Source: Sinohyriopsis cumingii
Lineage: Eukaryota > Mollusca > Bivalvia > Unionida > Unionidae
Assembly: GCA_028554795.2 (NCBI GenBank)
Contig: CM068825.1
Span: forward strand, 160,515,398-160,579,397
Direction: 5' to 3'
DNA length: 64,000 nt
Below are positions 36,446 through 51,700 of the stretch, piece after piece. A program made the position numbers and the translations under genes. Position 1 is the stretch's first letter. The number at the start of each line of letters is the position of its first letter. The notes beneath the pieces are model-generated. The model was not told the origin of the DNA. It saw only the letters and a list, made by a program, of their open reading frames with translations, and ran no database searches.

Positions 36446-39400
36446 TTCTTCTTACTTCACAAGCCTTTGACAAGTTATATTTGAAATCAGATATAATCAA
36501 TAAGATTAATTTCGTATTCATCGGTTGAAATAAATTTTTCTTTCTTTTAATGACTTCAGTGTCAACGGACTGTGTGTCCAAACACTAGTTCAAAAGGACT
36601 AAAAGCTATGTGTTACTTGAATTGATTCCCAAACAGCAAACAACAGCAAATGAAAACCCTCGTGGCAATCTTTTCCTGTATCAGAGCAATAAAAAAACTA
36701 AATTGGACCCGTGATCAGACTGAACAGATTTGGGAAGGCCAAAGAATGTAAAATCATCAAAGCTTTTGCTACAGTTTAAGTTTTAATATTCCTAAAAGGA
36801 ATAGTCTCTGTAAATCTTTTGGAAGGACATATTGCGGTCAACTAGTATTGGTTGCCCGACTTGGTCTTAAGTAAGGGACCGACACAGTCTAAATTATTCT
36901 GCTAAATGGTTCGTCAAATACAGGAACAGTTTGCAGATGAGCCTTGGGTATCTTCTATTAAGTTTACGTACCATTTGACAAGTGTGACAATATTTAGAGC
37001 ATTTATAAACATATCTTTTAGGTTTCGACCAATAAAAATGATTTAAGATCTTCTGATCAGTCTTATTCACTGCTAATGACTAGTAAAAAAGATTTTCATG
37101 GAATTGACTAAGAATTTCCCATCGATATGACTTTGATAGCTCACTGACCACTCGTCACCAGAGTGTACATCAGGTAGTCTCCATTGTCTCATAAGGCACC
37201 CATTTTGCAAACAATCTGGTACTTGTGTGGCTTCACTTTTGCTAATAGCCTTCTAAAGCAAGCAGGAGATCTCAGGATTTTGTTCCAGTTAGACAATGAG
37301 GGAGTGTCTTTTGTTACACTAATCAGAATAGAAATAATGAATACTGAAAAGAGGAACACTGTGAGCAATACCTCTTGATCGATTAACACAGGGAGCAAAA
37401 GTGACCGTATTAACTAACTGACTGATAAATGTGTCATCTAAAGGAATAATGTCCCGATCAGCATCATTATCAAAAGCTTTCTTTGCCATTGCTCTAAGAA
37501 CTTCATAAGCATGGTATAAACCAGGGATTTAATTTTTACTAGGATCAACTTTCTAATGCAAACATGACTTGTCAGTTACAAGTGGATTAACCACAACCGT
37601 ATGTCCACCGAGGTCATTATCTAGTAATAAACGAATACCCTCCATGGGTATAGACATCTCTGTTCTGACTGTTACGGGTTCTCAGACCAAGTCTGATGAC
37701 AAATTTACACAGTGGAGAGGAACATTAAAAATAGTCGAACTCTACTCCCTGATTAAGAACACTTTCACTAGAAGAAGACTTCTCGGATAAAGACAAAGTA
37801 CCTGATAGTAAAAGACTCTTAAAAGCTCATGTATCCCTTGATAGGCTTGGCAGAACCACCAATACGTGATATATAGCCCTTCGACATGAATGGTTCATAA
37901 TTCCACATAATAAAATTAGACCGGGGTTTGTTTGACCCAACCAGTGTATTGTTTTCATTACATGGCCTTGACCTTGACCTATTGAAATAATAACATTTTT
38001 GGAATAGCTCAGTCTTTATTATACTGCTTTTTTTCAATCTGAAGAAGGAAGATATAAGGATTTCGTATCAGTTTTATCAGATAGTTGATTCCTAAAGCTG
38101 TGCCACATTGAGATTTGGAAGTACTCGTATTAGACTGAGATGACAAATTTTACCAACAACTTGCGGAAAGGAAGATTTATTTTCAAATGTAATTTTGTGA
38201 GTCAGTGATTAATCGTCATCTGAACGAGCAACCTTTGCTCATCAAGGTATTATCGCAATTCTTGAACTCTTCGATTAATATGATCTGTCTGAGGTAACTG
38301 TAATCTTGATCAACCCTCTTTGCTTGGCACCACCTATTAGACAATTATTCTTTTTCCCTTGTAAATTCGACGTGGGTTTGTCCATTTTCTTTTCTACAAT
38401 TCCTAAACCTTTGTCAATATGCCTCAGGTAGCAACTCGTACTCGTAACCCCTGAAGATACATTCCTTAACCATATCATAAACATCACTTTGTTGTATCGA
38501 CAGTGAAGTGTAGACTTCACGAACTTTTCCAACGAGTACACTTTGTAATAATCAAGTGCGATGCTGTCTTGGCCACTGCTAAGTTTTAGCAGAGGAAAAT
38601 ATTGATCTACTTCTTAAAAGGGGTTGCTAACATAATATTCACGGTAATATCAAACCGGAACGTGTGTCTACAAAAGACGAGTGCTTTCCGCCTGCCAGTT
38701 CTAATTCTTTTAATCTAAATTAAACTTACCTTTCTTCCTATGATTTGCAGTTCTCTCAAATTTTAGCTACCCGTCAAAGATCATGTAGACAATGTTTTGT
38801 TTTTTTCCTACGGGGATTACCAATGCCCTAAACTCAAAATCCAAGTAAACCTTTTCACAAACAAAATGGCATTTTATTAAAGTGCAAACCCACAATCATG
38901 AGTTAATATTAGCTATGAAATATGTTGTTTACAAAATGACTCTTGCAATCTGCAATGATAGAGAAAAAATAAATATATAATATAGATATACATAACAGAA
39001 CCGTTTCATTAAAACTTAATTAGTCACTTTTGAGGAATGAGAAAAGCTGGCCTTTGTAGAGGACCCATAATTAAGTTTTGCCGGTGGGGTGAGGGTGATT
39101 TCTTGCTACGCTACTGCTAGCTATCAAAAAAAGATGTCGTAAACCAAAATGACAATTTTATTCTTGCCATTGAAAACGATTTCATTTACATTTCGTCTAA
39201 TGCTTTTAACGGCTGAGTGATCAAATGCGCTCACCATTACAGATCACTGCCATCTTACCTCTGTCCGCATTGGTTACAGTCTCGGGCTGATGATCCTATA
39301 TCGACATGAGAGTAAGCTTGCTAGTAGCTTCCCGTGGGTCGATGGTTCTTACCGGGTTTTCCCCCGGGTTCTTTCACTACCAGTTTTACTGGTCGGCATG

Positions 39401-40376
39401 TACAGACTATCTTACGCTGAAAAATGACATGAAACCAACAAAAAAAAACCCCCAACAACTTTTAGTTAAACTCCTACATAACAAGTCTGATGGAATAACT
39501 TATTCATCGTAAAACTGAAGAAAAAACTACAACAACAGTTGAATGCATTCCGAGTTGTACTAATTATCTGGCGAACAACTTTAGTCAATATTATCGCGGT
39601 ATTTAAACGACTCTAAGCTACTAGAAATTATGCGTACTTATCGATGAATTACTGGTTGAACTCCCTATACGAGCAACGCAAGCCCAACAAGTTCTCATCA
39701 TAGTCAGAAATGCCAGTCTCGCTGGAGTGCGAGGCCAACATGACAGACAAGAAGTTTCCTGTTAAACAGGAATTTGTCGTGAAGTTAGAATGCAAATGTC
39801 ACTAAGCATTCTGGACAAGAAACACAAGGACTTATCACTTAAATTTTACATGTTATTTCAAAATCCATTTACACAGTGATACATAATACACTCAATATTT
39901 TAATTTAATAGAATATGTTATTTAGTTTTAAATTTTGCAATTAATAGAGTATAATTCACTCAATAAAATATAATTTCATTTCCTAAGATCAAAATACCGA
40001 TTTTTAAATGCGCAGTTACCAATTTTGTGCCATTCTTTTTTATTTTCCGTAGCCCAATTTAATAGTAGGGATACATTCTTGGTACATTAATAGCAGATAA
40101 CGCAATACACGAATATGTTACAACGATATACAATGAAACTACACGCACATTTGGAAGCAAAAACTTAATTATATTAAACAAGGGATAGTCATACATAAGC
40201 AATGATATGATTCGCACATACACAATCACACTTCTCCATCCTATCCCCACCCCCACTTTTCTCTCGCAAAGAGTTTTGGAGAAAGATTCATCTGGAAACC
40301 AAGAATTAAGATATATCCATTTTGTAATATAATTAACACCTATTTTTGAAAATACTACTATTACTACTACTACTAC

Positions 40377-40412
<36 letters not shown>

Positions 40413-41805
40413 GACAATCGCCATGGTGGTTGTTGTCATCGTTATCGTCAAACATCCGTTGTTTAAATATAAAATATTATTGGGGCCCCGGGCGGCCGAG
40501 TTGTCTAATTTGCTCGCCTTTACCGATCACCTGCCATCTCACCTCTGTGCGCATGGATTGGAGTCTCGGGCTCGGTATATGTGGGTGTTTGAGAAAGCTT
40601 GCCTGTAGCTTCGCGTGGGTTGGTGTCCTTACCGTGGTTTTCCAGGATTCTTCCTCCGCCACTTATACTGGCCGCCATATATAGCCTATCCTATACTGAG
40701 AAATGGTGTTTATAAAAACAACATACAGTAATATTTCTCAGTTCAAAAGACTTAAAATATAAAATCAATTATGTCACGTATAATGGTAATATTTTCTGAA
40801 TTTATAAGTTCAATAAATTTAAACAAATTTGCTCTATTTCTCCATACATACATATATACATACATACATACATACATACACGCATTTGATTCCTAAATCT
40901 GTATAACTGGCACTCTAAGAAAAAATGATATTCATACTCCAGTGTATTGCATGCAGAACATAGCCTTTCTTCATTTGCTTTATACGATTCTACCCACCAA
41001 CCAGCCTTCTTCATTTGCTTTGTACTGTTTTGCCAGTACACCAGCCTTCTTCATTTGCTTTGTTCGGTCTTGTACACATACCAGACGTCCTCTTTGGTAA
41101 CTGCTAAGGTGGCATAAGTAGTCAGAGCGTCTGCCTCAGACGCGGGTTCGATGCCCGGCCGAGTCATACCAAAGACTTACAAAAATGCTACTTCAGCATT
41201 AAGAGGTTAGTGTAAGGACTGGTCAGCCTGGTGTCAGGATAATGTGACTGGGTGGGACATTATACTACATGTCTGCGGCATGATGCCCCAGTGCTAGACA
41301 TCACTATAAACTGCCACACTGCAGACATCGTAATGATATGACTGAATTTTTTTTAAAGCAAGGTTGAAAAATCAAATCACACAACCACACACACACACAC
41401 ACACACACATACACACTTCATTCAGTTTGAACGGTCTTGCCTATCTATCAACCTTCTTCATTTGGTTTGTACGATGTTGCCCACCTACCAGCCTTCTTTA
41501 TTTGGTTTGTACGGTCTTGCCCATCTATCAGCCTTCTTTATTTGGTTTGTACGATGTTGCCCACATACCAGCCTTCTTCATTTGGTTTGTGCGGTCCTGC
41601 CCATATACAAGCATTCTTAGTTTGGTTTGAACATCTACCAGTCTCAGTTTACAATTTTTGCGGTGACACTCGTAATCGAGCTTCAGTACCTCTAAATTTC
41701 ATTTCTGTAAAAATTATCAACGTACATTTTAGTCTGAATGAAGCAAAATCTAGGAAGAAAGATGTGCAACTACAATTCTGTTTAGTATTTCGTAACCTTT
41801 CCTTC

Positions 41806-41840
<35 letters not shown>

Positions 41841-42151
41841 ATGAACACACCCACATACATATGTGAATATGTTTTTCAGCTCAAGAGCAAGTCAGTGGAC
41901 CGTAGTCTTGGGAGCGCATCACCTTACCTCAACTCATACGACAAATACACACTGGTTCCAAACGACTGTATCAGCTATAATTCAACACGCAAACTACAAT
42001 AGCAACACACTGAATAACGACGTTTCTATCATGATCCTGGCCCAGCAGCCCCCTGTCAAGCCTGAAATTCAACCAGTCTGCCTCGCTAAAACAACCTACA
42101 CCGCAGGAGAAGCCTGTTGGGTCACTGGCTGGGGAACGACTACATCTGGTG

Positions 42152-42189
<38 letters not shown>

Positions 42190-43577
42190 CAGCATCATCA
42201 TTAAGGGGACACGATGTGCGGGTTTTTAACAAACCTAAATAACACATAGAGTTCCAAAATCTACAAAGAAAAGAAGAAAATTCATTGGTTTTCAGATTTC
42301 TGTGACCAGAAGGGTGCGGGCTAAGAATTCTACCTTCTGATTAGCCCAGGTCACTTGCTGCGGTTTGTGTTTGGCCTACGCACGATAAAACCTTCATGTA
42401 TTGCTATGCATAAAACATCAAATAACTAAACATAAAATAATCATCATCATCATCATCATCTTCTTCTTCTTCTTCTTCTTCGTCTTTACACATTGATATA
42501 CATCCTTAAGTAAAATCAAACATAAATACACCTGTAGGAGTTTCACCATATGGTAAGATGCAGTTGCTACTAGCTAGATTTTGGATTTTATCTAATGTAC
42601 ACAGAGGGGCTATGTATATCCGAGTGCTCACCCATACTTACATTTAGTTCCTGCTTAAGTTAGAATTTCAAAGTTCAAGGAATAGCATTCACGTCTGTGT
42701 TGCTGAAAATTTCCCACAATCAGCAGCTAAATGTAACACTGCAATAAAAAAATGGCAGGGGAGGAGGAGGAGGTAGCTTTCTGACACACAGGATAGGACA
42801 TAAACTCTGACTATTAGACAAGCTTAAAATGCAATTGAATATGAATATTGAATTATAGACGCTTACGTACTAGTACTTTTGCGTCTTGTTAATGCCTGAT
42901 GACCAGGCTATTTATTTGATCGGGTTTGTAGGAATGGTGCCACTACATCCCCGTGTTTATATGCGATGACCGCATTACTTAATTAAAATGTCTGTCCGTG
43001 GCAAAGGAGGGAAGGCATGAGTCCAGGAGGAGCCCGACGTCACAGGTCCATGTTGTTAGAAACGCCAAAGCCTATTGTTCAAATCGAGTCCAGTTGTACT
43101 AATGGACGTTAAATATATCAATGTCGTGTTAGCCACTGTAATTATCCTGATCTTGATAGTTGTTAGATTTGTTTATGTTAACCTATAGCAGTTTTCTTGT
43201 CTTTTGTTTATGTACAGAGTGTACTTTTGTGTATGTATATAAAAAAAAAACAAAAAAACATAAATTATGCCAATCAATTAGGTGTTTGTCACCCGTTACT
43301 TTCAGTTCTTGTATTGTAATTTTTAAGTTTTGAATTTTGATGGCGGTGTCCAAAAATGATCATATTGAATTAGGGCCACAAAAATTTGGTATGTCTGAAG
43401 AGCCCTCTAATAGCCAATGTGAGAGCTTCTTTTGAGGCAATTGACCGTTGTCTGTGTCTTCTTTCTGTCATCGTTGTTGTGAGTTGCTGGTCTTTTCTTG
43501 TTGGAGTCCCCTTCTGCTCAACTGCCACACACCATTATCTTAATTATCATTGTGCCTCAAACTCTAATATAATAATA

Positions 43578-43614
<37 letters not shown>

Positions 43615-46600
43615 GTTAAAATTGTCAGCACGTGGTCTGAAAAAGTCCTGTGTTCCCTGTGTAGTGTGTTATTAATGATAAGTTTTGTTGTGACTTTAGT
43701 TTAGTTCCGCCTTGTGCGGAGGGTCCTGATGACTGGGCTTATGTCACCTTATATATCTAAATTTAGGGAGTTAATGTATTCTGTTCTTGTTGTCAGACCT
43801 TAGATGTTATAGTCAGAATATATACATGCAAAGTTGGAAGGTAGAGAAGGGAAGATTGGTACATGCATGTATTTTAATAATTTTATGGGTGCAGGCACCT
43901 TTGCTGAATACTCAGGTCCGGGTGGACTTATGAAAGGTGCCTGTCTCCCCATTTTCTTAAAGATAGTTTTTTTGTTGTTTTTTTTTTTTTTTTTTTTTTT
44001 CCCTTTCCCTTTTCGTTAGTTTATTTTATTTTATTTTTAGTTTTTATTTTTAAAATTGCTATTTTATTTTATTTAATAATTTTTTATTTTTTTTGTAGAG
44101 ATTTGTATTGTTTGTAAAGTTAGTTATTCTTCTTTTTTATATATCGAGTATGGAGGCACCTTGCTGAGTAATCAGGTCCTGGGGACTTCTCAAAGGTACC
44201 TGTTCTCGTTATTGATGTGTGTTTGGTAGCCTGTATTTTGTGTTATCCTGTTTGTATTTTTAACCTTGAGTGTGCTTTTCAGCTAGCAATTAATGCTTTC
44301 AACTCATTGGGTTATATCTTGTCATACTTGTTTATTTGTTTTAAGTATGTTATTATGTTTTTGTATGTTAGGTCTTTGTTGCTGTTTGTTTTGGGATTTA
44401 TGAAGTCTGGATATTTGTAGGGCGATCCGATTTTCTTTTGTTGTTTTTGAAATTCCATTCTGTGCGAGTGGTAATAGGTGCACTGATTAAAAACGTGTTC
44501 CAGGGTCTCTGTGCTGGTGCAATGGGGACAGTGGGTGTGGTTGTCCATTCCTTTGTTGAGATGTCTTCCAAAGCTTCCCTTGAGTAAGGTTTTAGCGGTC
44601 CTTATTCGATTTATGATTCTGATATCTGGGCTTTGCAGTGTTCTAGGTATTGTAATATGTCTCTCCACCTTTTTTTGCCATTGGTATAGGTGTCTGCCCT
44701 TGATGCTGTTGTCCCATGTTTGTTGCCATTTATGGTTGATTTTCTGAGTTATTTGACTATATATTTCTGTAACGCTATATTGCATGGTCAGATAGGTATT
44801 TTTTGTGAGGCTGGATTTTGCACTTAGGTCTGCTTTATCATTTCCTGGTAGGTTAATGTGTGAGGGTACCCACAGGAATGTTAGTTTCTGTTGTTTGGTA
44901 TCTATTTCCCTTATTGTTTGTAGCGCTTTTTCCATGAGATTTGCTCTACTTTTGGAAATACCAGATTCTAGTGATTTAAAGCAATGATTCTTCCAGCACT
45001 GTGTAAACATCATTGACCTGGTGTAGCTATCAATTCAACAGTGGGTTCGAGTCTACACAGAGGTGAAAGTTACCACAAGCCTAAGTAAAATATCAAACTT
45101 TGGATTAGCAAGAAGAAAAAGAAGACACCCTTGATCACGTGGTCGATGGGGTTGGTCTCCGACTAGTAACTCAATTCAACCGTCTTGAGTTCTAGTCTCC
45201 ACGTAGGTACATTTTGAATAAACATAAGTAACATCTAGAGATCTACAAAAAAAAAAAGAAAAGAAAAAGAAACTTCATTGGTTTTCAGACTTGTGCGGCC
45301 ACAAGCAAGTAGTTCACAAGGATTATGTACATAGAGGGACTCAGTGATAGTATATACCGATATGGACTAGTGAAGTGAAATACTCACTGGTAGGGTATGT
45401 CGATGTGGATTAATAAATGGATGGGAGAGCATGCCGATATGGACTAGACATTATGCAAACCTGGGAGCTGAAACAGTTGACAGCTGACATAAGCATTGGT
45501 GAGGGGGGAAGTTGTGATTGCCACAGAAATTCTACCTCTCCATTGACGCATTTAGCCAAATATGATACCCTATACCCTATTCAGAAAGAAACAAAGCTGC
45601 ATAATTCAAACACAGTTAGTACATGTTTTACTATGCAGATGTTGGGGAGTGTGGAGTGTGGGTACAAAACAACTCAGGGCCCTGGGCACAGCCAACATAT
45701 GGGCCCAGAGCTATTCTGCCTTGTCCATATATATGGTTACAGTACTACTAACAACACTGCCTGTGAGATCAGACGATAATATAGGGGGACACCTTGAGCC
45801 GCGGGGGCCCTGTCTGTGAAATCATACGATAATGTACGGGGTCTCTCGAGCCTCCGGGGCCCTGGGCACGTTGTCCACTGTGGTAATCTACGGTATTAAC
45901 ATTTTGTTGTTATAAATGGTCTGACAGTGACAGGTCACCTAAAGGCTCTCACTCAGTTGTAAACCTATATGCCTTATGATAACATTAGCATGAGAAACTA
46001 GTGTGCGTGGGTATTCTCCGTTTGGAGTCAGAGTTGAACCTAGCCATTAAAGTAGTTAGACCAACTTATGTTTTGTGTTATTTAACAAAACATAACACCC
46101 ACTTGGCCCTATGGATAATCCGGCCCTGAAGCAACTACTATGTATTTTGAATTCAATTATGTGAAGGTACTCATATTCTGTACCGTAATTGAATTTATAC
46201 GCAAGTGAGACTTCACACCGGTTATCATGGTACAGACCACAGGTGCTCGACGCGAGCTTGATGTTAAGAAAAAAAAAAAAAAACCAATCATCTAAAGGAA
46301 AAAATCATACAGAGTGACAAAAATACCTTAGATTACCCCGATGAACCGTTCTGACATAGGACCCTCTCTATCATAATATATAAGAGAGAAGGTACAGAAC
46401 TTCCAAATACTTCGCTCCACCCATGACCCTCGATTTCCTTCTGCTATTTCCGTCTTTAAAGGCACACGACCATACTGTATGGCTTGTTTTACTTCTGAAA
46501 TATTTTTCTATCAATCAAGCCACAATTGACTTTTCTGAGTTGTACCAAACTGAAGTTACGGGATCCGAAACGTGCCATTTTCGCGAAGTTTATCATTGTG

Positions 46601-48674
46601 GACACTTACGTGCTCCTATGATAATAAGTATCACCTTTTGAGCCAATCATATTTCGGCGTTGACGTTAGTGCCGCATAGTTTGCCTATTTTGAAAATAGA
46701 GATGTATGTATACGATGTGTTGTGCAGTGAAGAAGACAATGTATAATTCTTGCATATAACAGGATTCCTAAAGTTGAATCGTGTTAATGGTAAGTAAAAA
46801 AAAAATAACTTTTGCATCTACCGCTGTTCTGTAATTCAAGAAGGGATGCACCATAGAGTTGAAAACATTATCCGTATCGCTCTTGTCACCGGTTTTCACA
46901 TGCCTTTCTGTGCGAATGGAGAACCTAACAGGATAGCCTGTTTTCAGTCAATCATACACGACGCGGAATGGAGATCGTTTGTTTTAGGCGCGCCCTAAAG
47001 AGAAGTCTAACAAAGGCCAAGGTCATTGATGGCACGTAAAATTCAACACTAATAAATGGATACAGTCGCAATTTTACACCTCATTCATTAATGCTGCACG
47101 CATTTTTTTAAAATTATTTTTCTTGGAGGTATAAGTAATATTTACATATATTTGAGACTCATATTCAGTCCACGAATTACAAAAATGTTCGTGGAAACCA
47201 GGCGACATGATTTTATTATATCAAGCATGGCCATGGCCTGGGTTGTCTTGCTCATTGATTAGATCTAAAAAAAAATTCTTCTTGCTTGTTTTTTTATTCA
47301 AGATTAAATCAGACGGGATAGAAACTTTATTTAGAACATCACTAACATCGATTCAAGTAAATATCATGTGATATAACACATGACTGTTAACATCATTTTG
47401 TTCTTTGACCTTTAGTGGGGCCAACTTTGACCCAAAAGAAGTCAAATGTACAAACTGATGCTGAGAAAACATTATTTAGCCACATCGGACCGACACTTGT
47501 ACAAGGAAGCCCAACTTGGTTGTTCTATTTGGGAAGTAGATTCTAAATATTTTTATGTTTATCACTCATGCATAAATAGTGCTGATATGCATTATATACC
47601 CGAGAGCTTTACAATATTCGCACCACAATCTTGGTGCATTTTCGTATTATTGCATCGAATGGTGCTAGTACAAAATCAATGGCACTGAATGAAACCTACA
47701 GCAGAAGTGCGAGTTTGATGAAAATGATACTAATTGGCCTTTCCTTTCTCTTTCTGTAGGTGGATCAATTTCCCCTACTTTACAGGAAGTACAAAAGAAC
47801 CTGGTGTCCGTTGCAACCTGTAGAGCAGCATATGGCCAGGCCGATATTACGGACGGAATGTTATGCGGTGGAGAGGCTGGAATAGACGCTTGCCAGGTAA
47901 GTGAGCATGCGCATAAATATAATCTATTGCCAAACTTCACTAGTTCCTTTCTTTTGTAAGCGATGACTTCTACTTAGGCATTATGGGATTGTGAACTTCT
48001 AGCAAGATGTATTAACCTTCGAAATTGAAGAGCTTTACCATGTGCAAAACTTCGTACCTTCGAAAATAAAGATTTGACAACATAAGTGCTCCAAAAAGCA
48101 TCTGCAATTTTACACTTTGCGAAAACACACATATAAACACGCTTCTTTTGAGAGAATTGTGCTTAGTTTAAAATTACTTCCAAGAGTTATATTAGACTTC
48201 AGTAAGTCATGAAAATTAACAAAGTAATGGGGACACGTGCTTTGAACTGGTTTGTTGCTCTTAACATGTCTGCGTAGGGATACTATCCAAAATTGGATAG
48301 TAAATCGCCAGACAGCAGAGTCACTTATTTAGCGCCTATGGCACATAGTGATCAACTGCTTGATCACAACATATCGGTAACATCTTTGCCAATCTCAGCC
48401 AGACAGAGAATCGTTAGTATATACGATATTTTCCGAGATTTTCTGATTTTCAGTAGGCATAGACGAATACAATATGGCATATGTAGATTCGAGTATTTTG
48501 AGATAAGCCATTAATATACTGATGTAAAACTAGGTAATTTAAAACTAAAGTTAGCACATCGGAAAAGGCGTCTCCGTCACTTAAAAGAATGGCAGGATTG
48601 TACATATCATCTCTTGTTTACCAACTAAAAACATTCGTCACAAATTGCAATAATTTTGCATAGAATATCGTATC

Positions 48675-48717
<43 letters not shown>

Positions 48718-51700
48718 GGTGTTGGTAATTAAATTGACGTTAATACTGGTTGATGATTGTGCATGGAACAATGCTTTCATGTACTCTTTTACAAGTCAAC
48801 AAATCTAGTTTTCCTGGGTATTATAATTTAAACATTCATGCCTGTGCATCCAGGTGTCTTTCTTAATATTTTTTTACAAGTGTTAGTCCTATTACTGAAT
48901 TTCGACTGACTGATAATCTATTTCCAAAAAAGTAAAATTAAATTCTACCCCGTAATAAAATCGTGAAATTCTTCCACAATCAATTATAAAATTCTACCCC
49001 GTGAATAGATTGTGAAATTCTACTACGTAGATAAACTGTGAAATTCTCCTCTTGAATACATTGTTACATTCGCCTATGATTAATGCCTTCTTATTATATG
49101 CTCATTTTTTTCTCCGTTAACTGTACATTGTCAGAATCGTGCAGTATTTCATTGAACTCACGTGCAATGTCATATTGAATTCGCGTGTGCTCAGTAGTGT
49201 ATTTGGAACTACTTCGTAAAGAAATCGTGTACACTGTCGTAGTAGACGGTTTACTTTTTGTTGATTAAATTTGTTTCTAAATGAACTAAAGCAGATGTTT
49301 CGTGGACTGACACATACCAGCTGCTTTGGCACATTGCATGTTAACTTTTTTGATACAATGTTTCGGATTTAGGCTAGCTATAGATGCCAGACAAGGTCCT
49401 TACAAATAACATGCAAGTGACACGGCATAAACTGTCTTCTTTAGCTGGTAATAAGAATGACAAAAAATATACTTACAGTTTTACAGCTTGAAGTTCCTCA
49501 AAATATATTTTCTTAGTTCTACAAATCCGAATTACATGAACCATGTCATGGATTCTCCAGCTTGATTGCACATTTCGAAATTGAACTGTAATTTCGACTA
49601 TATTCCAAGTGCAAGTACATCCTCCGTACTGCACTCAAAATGAAATAAACATTATATTCCATAGCGTCTTTTTGATTATTGCAATTGAAAGACTTCATTT
49701 TTTCCCACATTATGATTTCAACCATTCAATGACAGAACAGAAACACACTTGCAGATGTTAACACGCTTCTCCCTCGCTGCTTCAATCCGATGTGTTTCAT
49801 GTAGAATTAGCACAGATAATCCAGTCCATAATCACGAAATTTCGTAGAATCGACAAAAATATCAAAATCTATTCATTCCAGATCAAAAGGAAAAGTGGTT
49901 GCAATGCACATTTATTCAAAATATGACTCCACATTTAAATTTTAAGTAGACCAAAACGCCATTTTCTTTCGAAAGTTATGTCTAGCGCACGACTTAGTTC
50001 CATTTTATCTGGTCGGAGTTATGTACGCATTAATAATGTTGTTGTGTAATGATGAATCTGTGCTTGTGCATTTAGTTTGGAATACGGCATATATTCAGTT
50101 ACTTTGTTTCTGTAGTGTATTTTTGTTTATATAATTAAACCTTAGGTAGATTAAGAAAATGAGCATATAATAATATGTGTAATTGCATTTTTATGGGAAA
50201 AGATGAACTCGTTTTGTCGGAAGAATATATTGCACTGCCAAGGTCGTGCAGTATTTTCATCCGAAAATCTCGTTCATATTTTCCCATACAAATGCAGTAA
50301 CCTATAAATATTGTTCACGGTAATAACAATTCCATTTTAACGTTCAACCGTATAACCTAATGCTAAATACTTCGTCTTTTTCGCTTCCATGAAGTTGCTC
50401 CTCTTTAGTCACTAATCATTAGAGGGTCTGTAGCAGTTTATTTGTTAGACAGGTGAATAACTAAAATTCGATTGTCATTTATATAGTAGTGGCATGCTTT
50501 ATAATGTCCTAATTGTTGTGGTATTTACCATTTTAAGGGCGATTCTGGTGGTCCTCTTGTATGCAAACGAGGGAGCAGTTATGAGCTTGTTGGTAAGTTT
50601 CTCCAGTTTTAGATTTATTCTTGCCATAGTGTGATGGTTGTCCGTCAACCTCCAGTGAATGTATGGCGTGTGTATGTACGACGTCCAGTGTATGTACGAC
50701 GTCCACTGCATGTATGACACGAGTTAATCTTATTTAACATCCAGCCAGCTGTTTTCGCTGTGACAAGATTTTGCGCTTCCGACCTTACAACACTTTCAAT
50801 ATTTCGGTTCGGTCAGTCTGAAATTATCTCCAAAATTTAAAGAACATTGCACGAACTTTGCAAGAGTGCAAGATTTTCGCGTAAGACTGACCTACCTCGA
50901 TAACTGAGGAAAAAATATCACCGTAAAATAGTTGACTACATATTTATCTCTCAGTTCGAACTGGAATTAAAATTTAGAGGAAACTGCATCACTTTGAAAA
51001 TGGAGAGATAGAGGAATCATGTTCGCTGACGAATCGATGTATAGTATCATAAAAGATAAAACAAAACTATTGTGGAAATAATAATAATACATTTTTCCTA
51101 GTAGATTTTTAAGCACAATGTAGATGCGTTCTTGGTCTCAATTTTGTTATTATAACAGCTTGTGTTACAAGAAGAAGAAAAATATAGAAGAAAAAAATCA
51201 TTAAAATAAAATATAATATATGTTTGGAGATTTCAAGTTTCTTACTCAGAGGCGGTCCAAGAATAGCTGCCAACGACTGGCGCCCTATGGGAACCATGCA
51301 ATCGCCCCCCACCCCTCAAATGTGGCGCCCCGTTTAACATTGAGCACTAGGAAACAACCTAGTACGCCGATATGGACGGGTCGCCCTGTTCTTACCATAA
51401 CTATTTTACAGGGCCAGATCGGGCTGGCTCTGTGTGTGTGTGTGTGTGTGTGTGTGGTCCAGGGTTTCCGGACACCCCAATCCCACTAAAAAAAACGTAC
51501 ACACAAACGTCCAGTCATTTTTCACTTGAAATTGGATCATCGTTTTATTCTTGCATTTATATATATTCGTTTATTGGGTATTATATACACTTTGAGTAAA
51601 TTGATACATAGACTTTTGCTTTGGTACCCTTTAGTGGAAATTCGGGCCCAATTTTAAATTTTAGAAACTTTTTCTCCCACTCGAAACACTTGACCTGATC

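Noticed and set aside
36207-36581. 124-codon minus-strand frame as a gene
   Set aside because: Its N-terminal part is the end of Gypsy copy C after integrase, and the rest is translated CA/TA/TC microsatellite.
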